A stretch of 64,000 nucleotides of DNA from Pseudoflavonifractor capillosus (GTDB lineage: Bacteria > Bacillota > Clostridia > Oscillospirales > Oscillospiraceae): the NCBI RefSeq assembly GCF_016902575.1, contig NZ_JACSNZ010000006.1:1-64000 (forward strand), written 5' to 3'. The notes beneath the pieces are model-generated. The model was not told the DNA's origin, made no database searches, and saw only the letters and a list, made by a program, of their open reading frames with translations. The first letter of the stretch is position 1. Every line of letters begins with the position of its first letter. The position numbers and the translations under genes were made by a program. This document shows, in pieces, positions 1-8,835 of this stretch.

Positions 1-125
1 TCCCCGGAAAAAACAGGATTTCAATTTATTTTCCCGCCTGGGGGCGGGAAAACTCTGCCGAGGGCTTTTCTCCATGCAAGATGGTCAAGACTTCTTGCAT
101 GACTTTTACTTTTTTCCACAGTCTG
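1..125. other. Gene-free edge region with two inverted repeats
   Basis: No convincing gene is seen. Positions 29-52 form an inverted repeat with 10-bp arms around a GC-rich core; its T run is on the 5' side on both strands, so it does not look like a terminator. Positions 73-81 and 93-101 form a second 9-bp repeat, followed on the plus strand by a T-rich stretch (102-117), so it could end a plus-strand transcript entering from outside. The gene downstream of the protease at 157-852 lies beyond the window edge. Confidence 0.4.
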
Positions 126-158
126 AATCGCTCTGGAATTGCTCCAGAGCGATTTTTT
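126..158 (+). terminator. Hairpin terminator, U-run on the plus strand
   Basis: Twelve-bp arms at 126-137 and 143-154 enclose a 5-nt loop, and six Ts follow on the plus strand. On the minus strand the hairpin begins next to the protease stop codon but has no U-run. The motif may stop a plus-strand transcript or protect the 3' end of the minus-strand mRNA. Confidence 0.55.
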
Positions 159-852
159 ACTTCTTCTTATACTTTTTGATTCTCTTGCGCAGGCAGGCCA
201 TGGCATCGGACAGCCCACCCAGGTGGTCAATGAGCCCCAACTCCACCGCCTGCTGTCCGTAGACGATGCTGCCCATGTCGGCAGCCATCTCCTGGGTATT
301 GAGCATCAGCTTTTCCAGACGATCCCGGGTGATGGAACTGTTGTGGGTCACGAAGTCCAAAATGCGCTCCTGCACCCGCTGAAAGTAGTGGAAGGTCTGG
401 CTGACCCCAATGACCATGCCGTTGAGCCGCACCGGGTGGATGGTCATGGCCCCGGAGGGCACAATGAAGGACTCCTTGGCTGACACCGCCAGGGGCACTC
501 CGATGGAGTGCCCACCCCCCAGCACCAGGGACACCGTGGGCTTGGACATACCGGCAATCATCTCCGCAATGGCCAGCCCCGCCTCGATGTCGCCCCCCAT
601 GGTGTTGAGCAAAATGAGCAGACCATCCACCTCGTCGCTCTCCTCCACCGCCGTGAGCAGGGGCAGTACGTGCTCATACTTGGTGGTTTTGGCCCCCTCC
701 GGGGCCTCCTGGTGCCCCTCGATCTGTCCGATAATGGTGAGGGTTTGGATGGTGCCAGCCCCTGTCTTCACCGTGGAAGCGCCCAGCTCGGTGAGCTGCT
801 GTTGCTGGCCCTCCATGGGCTGGGCCTGCCCTTCCCCGTCCTCTTTTTTCAA
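157..852 (-). CDS. tepA: ClpP-class serine protease, TepA/YmfB-like
   Basis: A ClpP/crotonase-fold serine peptidase of the TepA (YmfB) type found in spore-forming Firmicutes. The nucleophile Ser is visible in GGHSIGVPLA (about residue 116) and a His follows in TIHPVR (about 139), as in the ClpP layout. There is no signal peptide, so it should be cytosolic. The start is uncertain. A TTG at 852 has a purine-rich RBS just upstream, but that RBS lies in the 3' arm of a 19-bp hairpin; an in-frame GTG at 861 is inside the hairpin and an ATG at 816 has a weaker RBS. In relatives this gene often precedes ftsK, which would lie off the left edge. In B. subtilis TepA has been linked to secretion and germination, but the role here is inferred only. 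Confidence 0.8.
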   Translation of the reverse strand: MKKEDGEGQAQPMEGQQQQLTELGASTVKTGAGTIQTLTIIGQIEGHQEAPEGAKTTKYEHVLPLLTAVEESDEVDGLLILLNTMGGDIEAGLAIAEMIAGMSKPTVSLVLGGGHSIGVPLAVSAKESFIVPSGAMTIHPVRLNGMVIGVSQTFHYFQRVQERILDFVTHNSSITRDRLEKLMLNTQEMAADMGSIVYGQQAVELGLIDHLGGLSDAMACLRKRIKKYKKK

Positions 853-854
853 AC

Positions 855-899
855 AAAACACCCCCTTCCCGGATAGTCTTTCCGGGAAGGGGGTGTTTT
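855..899. terminator. Perfect 19-bp hairpin, bidirectional terminator type
   Basis: Arms 855-873 and 881-899 are perfectly complementary with a 7-nt loop, flanked by A-rich and T-rich ends on either strand. It can terminate minus-strand readthrough from the aminopeptidase side, or plus-strand readthrough towards 900. On the minus strand its 3' arm carries the only good ribosome binding site for the protease gene. Confidence 0.7.
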
Positions 900-914
900 A
901 TACTTCTACAAAAG

Positions 915-1062
915 CCTCGCAGAGTTCGCACCCGCAGGTGCGAAACATCAGAATCCGTTTTTCCCGGGGACATGCGCATCGGGAAAAACTCCTCTCAGCC
1001 TGCGAGTGTGAGTTTTACCCACCCTTGGTGGGCAAAATCTTGCGCGCAGCAGGCTGCAACTC
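915..1062 (+). ncRNA. Structured repeat, copy A (candidate novel RNA)
   Basis: A gene-free block homologous to 52753-52900. Hairpins are at 925-944 (8 bp), 958-988 (9 bp) and 1013-1037; a long-range stem joins 997-1003 to 1049-1055, and a competing hairpin lies at 1040-1059. Between the copies the arms differ but pairing is kept: C929-G940 is T-A in copy B, A930-T939 is C-G, A1021-T1029 is G-C, and G998-C1054 is C-G. Blocks such as CGCAGAGTTCG and AGTGTGA are conserved. Where only one base changed, the result is G-U on the plus strand (for example 1044/1055), which favours plus as the RNA strand although both neighbouring genes are on minus. No known family is recognised; it could be a small RNA or a mobile repeat. 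Confidence 0.6.
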
Positions 1063-1063
1063 C

Positions 1064-1095
1064 TACTTGAAAAAGACTTGTGTCTTTTTCAAGTA
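1064..1095. terminator. Inverted repeat after the aminopeptidase gene
   Basis: Fourteen-bp arms (1064-1077 and 1082-1095) with a TTGT loop lie just past the aminopeptidase stop codon. Each arm has five A or T residues. On the plus strand it closes the structured repeat; on the minus strand it sits where a terminator for the long ddl-to-aminopeptidase operon is expected, though without a clean U-tail. Confidence 0.5.
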
Positions 1096-1098
1096 ACT

Positions 1099-2502
1099 TT
1101 AGCCTTCGTAGACAGCGCGGCAGGCTGCGTAAGTCATGTAGCAGTCCAGCTTGGACACAGTCTCAAAGGGAGAGTGCATGGACAGCACAGGCACACCGGC
1201 ATCCAGGGTGTCAATGTTGCGGTTGGCCATGTAGCAGGCCACAGTGCCGCCGCCGCCCTGGTCGGTCTTGCCCAGCTCAGCCATCTGCCAGAGCACGTTG
1301 CGGTCATCCAGCAGGCGGCGGACATAGCCCACAGCCTCAGCGCCAGCGTCGGAGCAGCCCCCCTTGCCACGGGCACCGGTGTACTTGCTCAGCCCCACGC
1401 CGTAGTTGACGAAGGCGGAATTGTTGCGCTCATAGACCTCAGCGAAGTTGGGGTCAAAGGCGGCAGTGACATCGGAGGACAGGCAGAAGGACTTCTCATA
1501 GCAGGCCCGCAGAGGCACATTCTGGCTGTCGCACAGGTCCTCCACAAAGGTGTCAAAGAAGGCGGACTGCATGCCGGACACGCCCTCGGAGCCGATCTCC
1601 TCCTTGTCAGCCAGCACACACACGGCGGTACGGCAGGGAGTGCCCTCCAGGTCCAGCATGGCCTTCAGACCGGCGTAGGCACACACACGGTCGTCGTGGC
1701 CGTAAGCGCCCAGCAGAGTGCGGTCAAAGCCGATATCGGTGGCGTTGAAGGCGGGGACGGCCTCGATCTCAGCGGAGATGAAGTCGGCCTCGGTAATGCC
1801 GTACTTCTCATTGAGGATCTGCATCACAGCCAGCTTCACCCGGCCGTCGCCCTCGTCGTCCTTCAGGGGACGGCTGCCCACCACCAGGTTCAGGCTCTCG
1901 GCGGGAATGGCCTCGCCCAGGGGCTTCTTGGACTGGTCAGCGCCCAGGTGGGGCAGCAGGTCGTTGATGGTGAACCGGGGATCGCCGGGGTTGCCGCCCA
2001 CGGACACGTTCACCACAGAGCCGTCCTTGAGCACCACCACGCCCCGCAGCTCCAGGGGGATGGTCACCCACTGATACTTGCGGATGCCGCCATAGTAGTG
2101 GGTCTTGAGGAAGGCGATCTCGCTGTCCTCATAGAGGGGGGTGGGCTTCAGGTCCAGGCGGGGAGCATCAATGTGAGCGGCCACAATGGACACGCCCTGA
2201 TCCAGGGGGGCAGAGCCGATGACAGCCAGGTTGATGCCACGGCCCCGGTTGACCCGGTACACCTTCATGCCGGGATGCAGCTCCATGCCCCGCTCCAGGG
2301 GCACAAAGCCGGCAGCCTCAATGAGCTCCACGGTGTAGTCCACACAGGTGCGCTCGGTCTTGCCTCGATCCAGATACACCTTGTAGCCCTCGCAGTAGTC
2401 AAAAATGGCCCGCTCGGTGGCCTCGTCCACCTTGTCCCAACCGTTCTTCTTCTGGTTGAGCAGCTGCTCCCGGAGCAGCTTACCCTTGCTTTTTTCTTCC
2501 AT
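1099..2502 (-). CDS. M18 family zinc aminopeptidase
   Basis: A 467-residue cytosolic metallopeptidase of family M18 (aspartyl aminopeptidase / ApeA type), which removes N-terminal residues from peptides. Metal-binding and catalytic motifs run in family order: AAHIDAPR (His110), GHDDR, the DKEEIGSEG glutamate pair, and a final MHSPFE histidine. Length is typical (about 430-470). The ATG at 2502 has GGAGG eight bases upstream. It is the last clear gene of a long co-directional run from ddl, 20 bp after coaE. The natural substrate cannot be told from sequence. Confidence 0.9.
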   Translation of the reverse strand: MEEKSKGKLLREQLLNQKKNGWDKVDEATERAIFDYCEGYKVYLDRGKTERTCVDYTVELIEAAGFVPLERGMELHPGMKVYRVNRGRGINLAVIGSAPLDQGVSIVAAHIDAPRLDLKPTPLYEDSEIAFLKTHYYGGIRKYQWVTIPLELRGVVVLKDGSVVNVSVGGNPGDPRFTINDLLPHLGADQSKKPLGEAIPAESLNLVVGSRPLKDDEGDGRVKLAVMQILNEKYGITEADFISAEIEAVPAFNATDIGFDRTLLGAYGHDDRVCAYAGLKAMLDLEGTPCRTAVCVLADKEEIGSEGVSGMQSAFFDTFVEDLCDSQNVPLRACYEKSFCLSSDVTAAFDPNFAEVYERNNSAFVNYGVGLSKYTGARGKGGCSDAGAEAVGYVRRLLDDRNVLWQMAELGKTDQGGGGTVACYMANRNIDTLDAGVPVLSMHSPFETVSKLDCYMTYAACRAVYEG

Positions 2503-2522
2503 GGGTATTACCTCCTATATGT

Positions 2523-3128
2523 TCATCTGTGAAATATGTGGTCAAACAACGCCGTGGCCTCTGCTTTGAGCTGCCCCGGGTCGTCTCCATCATTATGTAA
2601 AGTATACTGACAGTGGCTCTCAAAAAAGGACACCGGCTTCTGGGCCTCCACCCGTTTTCGGGCATATCCCTCGTCAATGCCGTCCCGGGCCATGATGCGG
2701 CCGATCCGGGTCTCCGGCTGAGCCACCACCGCCACCGTCACCTGGCAGATGTCTGCCAAGCCGCTTTCAATCAGGGCAATGGCATCCACCACCGCCACCT
2801 CTTTGCCTGCCTCTCGGGCCTGGTTCAGCCGATGTTGAATCTCCAGGTGGATGTAGCGATGGGTGATGGCATTGAGCTCCTCCAAGGCCTGGGGGTCCCC
2901 GAACACCTTGGCCCCCAGCACTTTGCGCTGGAGTGTCCCCTGCAAATCGTAGATGTCAGAGCCAAACCGCTGCTCCAGCTCCTGCCGCATGGGCTGGCTG
3001 GATCGGGTCAAGTCATGGTAGATGGCGTCGCAGTCCAGCACCGCCGCCCCCATCTCCTCCAGCACATGGAGTACCGTGGTCTTCCCCGCTCCCGTCGGAC
3101 CGGTAAGACCCACAATGGTGAAGCTCAT
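2523..3128 (-). CDS. coaE: Dephospho-CoA kinase
   Basis: Catalyses the last step of coenzyme A synthesis, ATP-dependent phosphorylation of the 3' hydroxyl of dephospho-CoA. The 201-residue protein has a P-loop GPTGAGKTT at residues 10-18, the DCDAIYH substrate motif near residue 33, and the lid region with MARDGIDEGYARKR. Size fits the family. The start ATG overlaps the stop of the upstream HAD-YrdC gene (ATGA), so translation is probably coupled. Confidence 0.93.
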   Translation of the reverse strand: MSFTIVGLTGPTGAGKTTVLHVLEEMGAAVLDCDAIYHDLTRSSQPMRQELEQRFGSDIYDLQGTLQRKVLGAKVFGDPQALEELNAITHRYIHLEIQHRLNQAREAGKEVAVVDAIALIESGLADICQVTVAVVAQPETRIGRIMARDGIDEGYARKRVEAQKPVSFFESHCQYTLHNDGDDPGQLKAEATALFDHIFHR

Positions 3129-4402
3129 CCCGTCACCTGGCAGCCCAGTGCCTGCTCAATGGCCTCCCGGCTCAGTCCGCCCTGGCGGAGAATGCGGAAA
3201 GGCCGCACGGTCAGGTCCACAATGGTGGACTCGACCCCCACGGAACAAGGCCCGCCGTCCAGCACCGCCCCAATGCGCCCGTCCAGCTGCTCCAGCACCT
3301 GGGTTGCATCTTTGGGGCTGGGGTAGCCGGAGATGTTGGCCGAGGGGCAGGCCAGCGGGTGGCCCAAAGCCTTGATGACCCCCAGCGTGTCCGGGTGGTC
3401 AGGGCAGCGCACCCCTTGGGTGGCGCCTCCAGCGGGGACAACGGCGGGCAAACTGCCCTTTCCCCACAAAATCATGGTCAGAGGCCCCGGCCAGAATGCC
3501 CGGGCCAGAGTGTAGGCCTCGGTCGGAATGTCCCGGCACACCCCTTCCACCATGTCCATGCCGTCCACCAGCACATTCAACGGCTTCTCCTCCGGGCGGT
3601 CCTTGGCCTCGTAGTTGGCCCGCACCGATTCCTCCAGGTACGCATCCGAGGCCAGACCGTACACCGTCTCGGTGGGTACTGCCACCAGCTCACCCTGAGA
3701 GAGCAGCCGGGCAGCCCGCTCCACCTCATGAGGGGGCAGGGTCTGGGTCTCGGGCCTGCCCAGCACCAGGGAGAGGAGCTGTCCGGGCCGCTGAACCAGG
3801 TAGGTGGCCCCTTCTGCCTCCAGCTCGGCACGGCTGCGGAAGCCCCACAGCACCCCGCAGGTGTCCAGCGAGCCGTTGTTCCCCGTCTGGATATCCACGT
3901 TACTGTCCCCTACAAAAAGGGTTGTCTCTCTCTTGGCCCCCATCTGCTCCATAAGGGCATAGAGCAGGGTGGGGTCTGGCTTGGTGGGCTCATGGGGCAG
4001 CGCCCCCTGGATGAAGGGAAACACCCCCGGATAGTACCGCTCCACCACCGCTCCCGCCAGAGCGTGGGCCTTGTTGGTGAGCACGCCAATACCCACCCCA
4101 GCTTGCTTCAAAGCGTCCAACACTTGGGCCATTCCCCAGTAGGGGGCGGTCATGTCCTCTTTGTGTTGGCCGTAGTAGTCCATAAACTGTGCCAGGGCCT
4201 GGTCCAGCTCCTGCTGAGACGTGCCCTGGGGCGCAAATCGCTCCACCAGCTTGGGGATACCGTTGCCCACCTTGGTCTTGTAGGCCTCCACCGAGTGGGT
4301 GGGCCAGCCCCGCTGGGCACACACCCAGTTGCCGGCGTTGGCCAGGTCGTCGATGGTGTTCAGCAGCGTCCCGTCCAAATCAAAAATCACATGGGTATAC
4401 AT
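3125..4402 (-). CDS. HAD phosphatase fused to YrdC/Sua5 threonylcarbamoyl-AMP synthase
   Basis: A 425-residue two-domain fusion. Residues 1 to about 210 are a phosphoglycolate-phosphatase-like HAD hydrolase: DLDGT nucleophile motif (Asp8, Asp10), TNK motif II, and the KPDP and VGDSNVD motifs III/IV. From about residue 220 a YrdC domain follows with PTETVYGLA, KDRPEEKPL (the KxR pair) and SANISG (the SxN motif), the signature of the enzyme making threonylcarbamoyl-AMP for t6A37 of tRNA. The extra C-terminal Sua5 domain is absent. The reading frame is continuous, so this is a true fusion unless the assembly is wrong. The RBS lies within the end of prfA (4 bp gap); Sua5-type genes are often neighbours of prfA. 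The HAD substrate is unknown. Confidence 0.88.
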   Translation of the reverse strand: MYTHVIFDLDGTLLNTIDDLANAGNWVCAQRGWPTHSVEAYKTKVGNGIPKLVERFAPQGTSQQELDQALAQFMDYYGQHKEDMTAPYWGMAQVLDALKQAGVGIGVLTNKAHALAGAVVERYYPGVFPFIQGALPHEPTKPDPTLLYALMEQMGAKRETTLFVGDSNVDIQTGNNGSLDTCGVLWGFRSRAELEAEGATYLVQRPGQLLSLVLGRPETQTLPPHEVERAARLLSQGELVAVPTETVYGLASDAYLEESVRANYEAKDRPEEKPLNVLVDGMDMVEGVCRDIPTEAYTLARAFWPGPLTMILWGKGSLPAVVPAGGATQGVRCPDHPDTLGVIKALGHPLACPSANISGYPSPKDATQVLEQLDGRIGAVLDGGPCSVGVESTIVDLTVRPFRILRQGGLSREAIEQALGCQVTG

Positions 4403-4406
4403 GGCT

Positions 4407-5468
4407 CTAGCCCTCTCCTTCTTTCAGCCGCTGGGCCCGGTCTGCGGTGATGAGGCCGTCGATGATCTCGTCCAGATCCCCGTCCATCACAGCATCCAGC
4501 TTGTAAATGGTCAGCCCAATGCGGTGCTCCGTGAGCCGCCCCTGGGGAAAATTATAGGTGCGGATGCGCTCGTTGCGCATGCCCGAGCCCACCTGGCTGC
4601 GCCGCTGGTCTCCGTATTCGGCGGAGATGCGCTGCTGCTCCTGATCGTAGAGCATGGAGGCCAAAATGCGCATGGCCTTCTCCCGGTTCTGGAACTGGCT
4701 GCGCTCCTGCTGGCACTCCACCACGATCCCAGTGGGTCTGTGTATAAGGCGCACCGCCGAGGATGTCTTGTTCACGTGCTGTCCACCAGCCCCGGAAGCC
4801 CGGTAGACCTGCATCTCCACGTCGGCAGGGTTTAACTGCACATCCACCTGCTCCATTTCCGGCAGCACCGCCACGGTGGCGGTGGAGGTGTGCACCCGGC
4901 CTCCGGATTCCGTCTCCGGTACCCGCTGCACCCGGTGCACGCCGCTTTCAAATTTCAGCCGGGAGTAGGCCCCATCCCCCGAGATGGTCAGGGAGATATC
5001 TTTTACGCCTCCCAATTCCGTCTCGCTGGCGCTGTTGACCTCCACCCGCCATCCCCGCTTTTCCGCATACATGGTGTACATGCGGGTGAGGGAGTGGGCA
5101 AAGAGGGCGGACTCTTCCCCGCCCACTCCGGCCCGGATCTCCAAAATCACGTTTTTATCGTCGTTGGGGTCTCGGGGCAGCAGCAGCTCCCGGATGCGCA
5201 GCTCCAGCCGCTCCAGCTCCTCCTTGGCCGCAGTCAGCTCCTCCTGGGCCAGGTCCTTGAACTCCGGGTCGGAGAGCAGTTCCTCTGCCCCCTTCAGATC
5301 CTCCCCCGCCTTACACCAACTGCGGTAGGCAGTGACCAGAGGCTCCAGCTCCCGCTGCTCTTTGTTGAGCCGGGACACCAGATCCGGGTCGTTATAGGTC
5401 TCGTTGGCTGCCAGACGGGCCTCGATCTCCCCGTAGCGCAGCTCAATGCCTCTGAGTTTATCCGTCAT
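4407..5468 (-). CDS. prfA: Peptide chain release factor 1
   Basis: RF1 recognises UAA and UAG and triggers peptide release on the ribosome. The 353-residue protein has the GGQ motif in [15 protein letters not shown] (after residue 220) and the usual RF1 N-terminal domain. ATG at 5468 gives the family N-terminus (MTDKLRGIE); a longer reading to 5564 runs into the ABC-F gene and is rejected. It ends in TAG, one of its own codons. It follows ABC-F by 4 bp. prmC, which methylates the GGQ glutamine and often sits beside prfA, is not in this cluster. Confidence 0.95.
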   Translation of the reverse strand: MTDKLRGIELRYGEIEARLAANETYNDPDLVSRLNKEQRELEPLVTAYRSWCKAGEDLKGAEELLSDPEFKDLAQEELTAAKEELERLELRIRELLLPRDPNDDKNVILEIRAGVGGEESALFAHSLTRMYTMYAEKRGWRVEVNSASETELGGVKDISLTISGDGAYSRLKFESGVHRVQRVPETESGGRVHTSTATVAVLPEMEQVDVQLNPADVEMQVYRASGAGGQHVNKTSSAVRLIHRPTGIVVECQQERSQFQNREKAMRILASMLYDQEQQRISAEYGDQRRSQVGSGMRNERIRTYNFPQGRLTEHRIGLTIYKLDAVMDGDLDEIIDGLITADRAQRLKEGEG

Positions 5469-5472
5469 ATTC

Positions 5473-7380
5473 TCACCCCTTGGCCTCTTCCAGCTGGGCA
5501 GCCAAGGTCTCCCACTGGGTATACAGGTGGGCCAGCTCGTCCTCCAGACGGCTGCGCTCCTCATACAGCTCCTGGGCCTTCAAATAATCGCTGGCAGCGG
5601 CCTCCAGTTCCACGGACAGCTCGTCCAGACGAATCTCCGCCTTTTCCACCGCCCGCTCCGCCGCTCGCACCTGCTTTTCCAGCTCCTTGGTGCCGCCGGA
5701 ACGGCGGGGCTTCTCCTCTGCCTTGGGCTTGTCCGGCACCGCCGGAGCCTTGGAGGCCTGCTTGAGCTGGGCCTGACGCTCTCTCCAGGCCCGGAACTCC
5801 CCGTAGGTGCCCCGGAAGTCCAAAATTCCACCGTCCTCCAACATCCAGATGCGGGTAGCAAACTTCTCGATAAAATAGCGGTCGTGGGAGACAAAGAGCA
5901 GGTTGCCCCCGTACTCCGACACCGCCTCCTCCATCCACTCCCGGGAGTCAATGTCCAGGTGGTTGGTGGGCTCATCCAGCACCAGCAGATTGATCTTACT
6001 GTCCATGAGCATACACAGCCGCAGCCGGGACTGCTCACCGCCGGACAGGGCGGACACAGGCTTGAACACGTCGTCCCCCCGGAACCGGAAGGAGGCCAGC
6101 CGGTCTCTCGCCTCCTGGGTGGTGCAGTTCTGGGCATACAGCATGGTGTCCACCAGGTTGCGCTCCGGGTGGTCAAAGTGGATAATTTGGGGCAGATACC
6201 CCACCCGGATGGAGGGGCCTAAATAGATGCTGCCCTGGTCGGGGTACTCCTCCTCCATGAGGATTTTCAGGAAGGTGGATTTCCCCGTGCCGTTGTCACC
6301 CAGAAGGGCGATGCGCTCCCCACCTGCCACCTCCAGGTTCAGATTGGAAAACAAAGTGCGCTCCCCAAAGCGTTTGGAAAGCCCTGTGACCACAATGGCC
6401 TCATCCCCGTGAAACTCCCGCTCCCCAAACCGGGTGGTCATCTTCTTCTCCCGGGTGGGCTTGGCGGTGGTGTTCATGCGCTCAATACGCTTTTCCATGT
6501 TGATGGCACGCTTATACTGCTTGTCGTTGCCCTGGAAGGCCCACAGGCGCATCTGCTGGGCGGCCTGCTCCAGTTGGGCGATCTTGGCCTGCTCCTTTTC
6601 GTACTGGCGCAGCCGCTCCTGATACCGCCGCTCCTTCTCCTCCACATAGAAGGAGTAGTTGCCCGCATACAGCTCCGCCTTGCCCTCCTGGAGCTCCACC
6701 ACCCGGCGCACCACCTTGTCCAAAAACCAGCGGTCGTGGGAGATGGCCAGCACCGTGCCGGCAAAGTGCTCCAGGTACTCCTCCAGCCACTCCGTGGCGT
6801 TGAGATCCAGGTGGTTGGTGGGCTCGTCCAGCAGCAGAATGTCGGTGTCCTCCAAAATGAGGCGGGCCAGGTTGATGCGGGTCTTCTCTCCGCCGGACAG
6901 GGCGGAAAAGGGCCGACCCCGCATATCCTGGTCAATGGACAGGCCGTTGCACACCTTGTTCAGCTGGGTCTTGGTGTGATAGCCACCCCCCGCCTCAAAG
7001 GCGGCAGTGAGCTTGTCGTATCGCTCCATCACACTCTGGGTGGGGTGGTCTCCCATCTGCTGGGCCAGCTCTCCCAGCTCCCGCTCCATGGCGTGGAGCC
7101 GCTCAAAGGCCGTGTCCAACACATCCTCCACGGTGTACCCCTCGGGGTAGACCGGGATCTGAGAGATCAGCCCCACCCGCTTGCCGGAGGCAATGGTGAC
7201 AGTGCCCTCGTCCGCCTCCACCTCGCCGGTGATGATGCGGAAGATGGTGGTCTTGCCTGCGCCGTTGCGGCCCAAAAGGCCCACTCGCTCCCCGGTATCT
7301 ACCTGGAGGGAGAAGCCGTCCAGGATTTTTCTGCCCACTTCAAATTCTTTGACCAGGCCGGTCAACTGTATGTCAATCAT
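5473..7380 (-). CDS. ABC-F family ATPase, YdiF-like
   Basis: Soluble ABC-F protein (635 residues) with two nucleotide-binding domains and no membrane segment; the family acts on ribosomes. Walker A motifs GRNGAGKTT (about 37) and GDNGTGKST, signatures SGGEKTRI and SGGEQSRL, and twin DEPTNHLD Walker B motifs are present. A charged linker separates the domains, and the C-terminus is a Lys/Glu-rich coiled coil from about residue 545, the layout of B. subtilis YdiF and of Uup. ATG 7380 is chosen for the GAGGAG site; a GTG at 7398 is possible. Placement before prfA fits a translation role. There is no evidence that it is an antibiotic-resistance type. Confidence 0.9.
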   Translation of the reverse strand: MIDIQLTGLVKEFEVGRKILDGFSLQVDTGERVGLLGRNGAGKTTIFRIITGEVEADEGTVTIASGKRVGLISQIPVYPEGYTVEDVLDTAFERLHAMERELGELAQQMGDHPTQSVMERYDKLTAAFEAGGGYHTKTQLNKVCNGLSIDQDMRGRPFSALSGGEKTRINLARLILEDTDILLLDEPTNHLDLNATEWLEEYLEHFAGTVLAISHDRWFLDKVVRRVVELQEGKAELYAGNYSFYVEEKERRYQERLRQYEKEQAKIAQLEQAAQQMRLWAFQGNDKQYKRAINMEKRIERMNTTAKPTREKKMTTRFGEREFHGDEAIVVTGLSKRFGERTLFSNLNLEVAGGERIALLGDNGTGKSTFLKILMEEEYPDQGSIYLGPSIRVGYLPQIIHFDHPERNLVDTMLYAQNCTTQEARDRLASFRFRGDDVFKPVSALSGGEQSRLRLCMLMDSKINLLVLDEPTNHLDIDSREWMEEAVSEYGGNLLFVSHDRYFIEKFATRIWMLEDGGILDFRGTYGEFRAWRERQAQLKQASKAPAVPDKPKAEEKPRRSGGTKELEKQVRAAERAVEKAEIRLDELSVELEAAASDYLKAQELYEERSRLEDELAHLYTQWETLAAQLEEAKG

Positions 7381-7416
7381 TCCGTTCTCCTCGTCCACCG
7401 GCCCCTTCAGCCAGTC

Positions 7417-8811
7417 TTATTTCTGGGTCTGGGCGGTCAAATATTCTACGATCTTCTCAAATGCCATAGACCGGGAGGCCTTGACCAAAATGGTCACCCC
7501 TGCCCGGATTTCCCGGCTCAGCGCCTCCTTGGCCTGCTCCAAGTCGGGGAAATAGGAGACCTGCTCCTGGCTCATGCCGGCCTGCACCGCACCCTGAGCC
7601 ATGTACTTGGCCAGATCGCCAATGGCAATGAGCCGCTCCACCCCGGCCTGGGCAAAGTAGCCGCCCACCGCCTGGTGGAACATGGCACTGTTCTGACCCA
7701 GCTCCTTCATGTCGCCCACTACGGCCACACGGCGGCGGTCCCGGGCATCGCCCAGCACTGCCGCAGCCGCCCGCATGGACTGAGGGTTGGCGTTGTAGGC
7801 GTCGTTCAAAATCACCACATCACCGGGACAGGTGACCACATTCATCCGCATTTTGGTGGGGAGAAATGCCCGGATGCCCCGGGTGATCTGGTCGGCCTCC
7901 ATACCAAACAGCTCACCCACCGCCGTGGCCATCAGGGTGGGATAGACCATGTGGGCGCCCAGGGCGGGGATGTCCGCCTGGAACTTCCCGTGGGGGGTCT
8001 TCACCTGACAGGAGATGTGCCCCACACCGTCGCTTTCCACGTCATAGGCCGTATAGTCCAGCCCCTCCCCGTTGCCCACCATAAGGGTGGTCTGGGGCAG
8101 CTTTCCTTTCAGCGTGGCCAGCATGGCATCGTCTCCGTTGAGGATGGCGGTACCACCCACCTTGAGGTGGTTGAAAATCTCACACTTGGCGGCGAAAATG
8201 GCCTCACGGCTGCCCAGATTCTCAATGTGAGAATCCCCCACGTTGGTGATGAGGGCCACGTCCGGTTCCACCAGCTCGCTGAGGTAGTCGATCTCCCCGG
8301 CGTGGTCCATGCCCATCTCCAACACACAGATCTCATAGCTGCCGTCCAAGCGCAGCAAGGTCAGAGGCAGTCCGATGTCGTTATTGAAGTTCCCCTCGGT
8401 TTTCAGCACCTTGTACTTGGTGCTCAGCACTGCCGCCACCATGTCCTTGGTGGTGGTCTTGCCCACCGAGCCGGTCACCGCCACGAAGGGGATGGGGAAC
8501 AGCTCCTTGTAGTAACGGGCCAGATCCCGCAAAGCCCGCCGGGTGGAGCGCACCTTGATGTAGAACTTTCCGGGTAGATAGCTCTCCCGCTCCCGGGCGG
8601 TGAGGCACCCCGCCGCTCCCTGCTCCAGGGCGCTGTTGATGAAGGAGTGGCCGTCAAACCGCTCTCCTTCCAGGGGCAGGAACAGACAGCCCTGGGGCAC
8701 ATTGCGGCTATCTGTGCTGACCTCCGTCACCGTCTGGTGCAAATCGGCCTGGGGGCCAATGAGGGTTCCTCCCACCGCCTCCAGAACCTGGGCCAATGTC
8801 AATGCTTCCAT
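7417..8811 (-). CDS. murF: UDP-MurNAc-tripeptide--D-Ala-D-Ala ligase
   Basis: Adds the D-Ala-D-Ala dipeptide to UDP-MurNAc-tripeptide in the cytosol, the last cytoplasmic step of the peptidoglycan stem. The 464-residue Mur ligase has an N-terminal UDP-binding domain, the ATP loop GSVGKTTTKD near residue 115, the EMGMDHAGEI stretch, and the NDAYNANP motif typical of MurF. ATG with AAGGAG upstream. It lies 24 bp after ddl, which makes its dipeptide substrate. Confidence 0.95.
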   Translation of the reverse strand: MEALTLAQVLEAVGGTLIGPQADLHQTVTEVSTDSRNVPQGCLFLPLEGERFDGHSFINSALEQGAAGCLTARERESYLPGKFYIKVRSTRRALRDLARYYKELFPIPFVAVTGSVGKTTTKDMVAAVLSTKYKVLKTEGNFNNDIGLPLTLLRLDGSYEICVLEMGMDHAGEIDYLSELVEPDVALITNVGDSHIENLGSREAIFAAKCEIFNHLKVGGTAILNGDDAMLATLKGKLPQTTLMVGNGEGLDYTAYDVESDGVGHISCQVKTPHGKFQADIPALGAHMVYPTLMATAVGELFGMEADQITRGIRAFLPTKMRMNVVTCPGDVVILNDAYNANPQSMRAAAAVLGDARDRRRVAVVGDMKELGQNSAMFHQAVGGYFAQAGVERLIAIGDLAKYMAQGAVQAGMSQEQVSYFPDLEQAKEALSREIRAGVTILVKASRSMAFEKIVEYLTAQTQK

Positions 8812-8835
8812 CTCTTCATCTCCTTCAGTATCCCA

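Noticed and set aside
29-52. Terminator at the left edge
   Set aside because: Its T-run is on the 5' side and A-run on the 3' side for both strands, the reverse of a terminator.
1078-2532. 484-codon plus-strand frame opposite the M18 aminopeptidase
   Set aside because: Shadow of the aminopeptidase; composition is His/Gly/Val-rich and matches no protein type.
6409-8577. Long plus-strand open frame opposite ABC-F and murF
   Set aside because: Antisense to two certain genes, no family features, no RBS.
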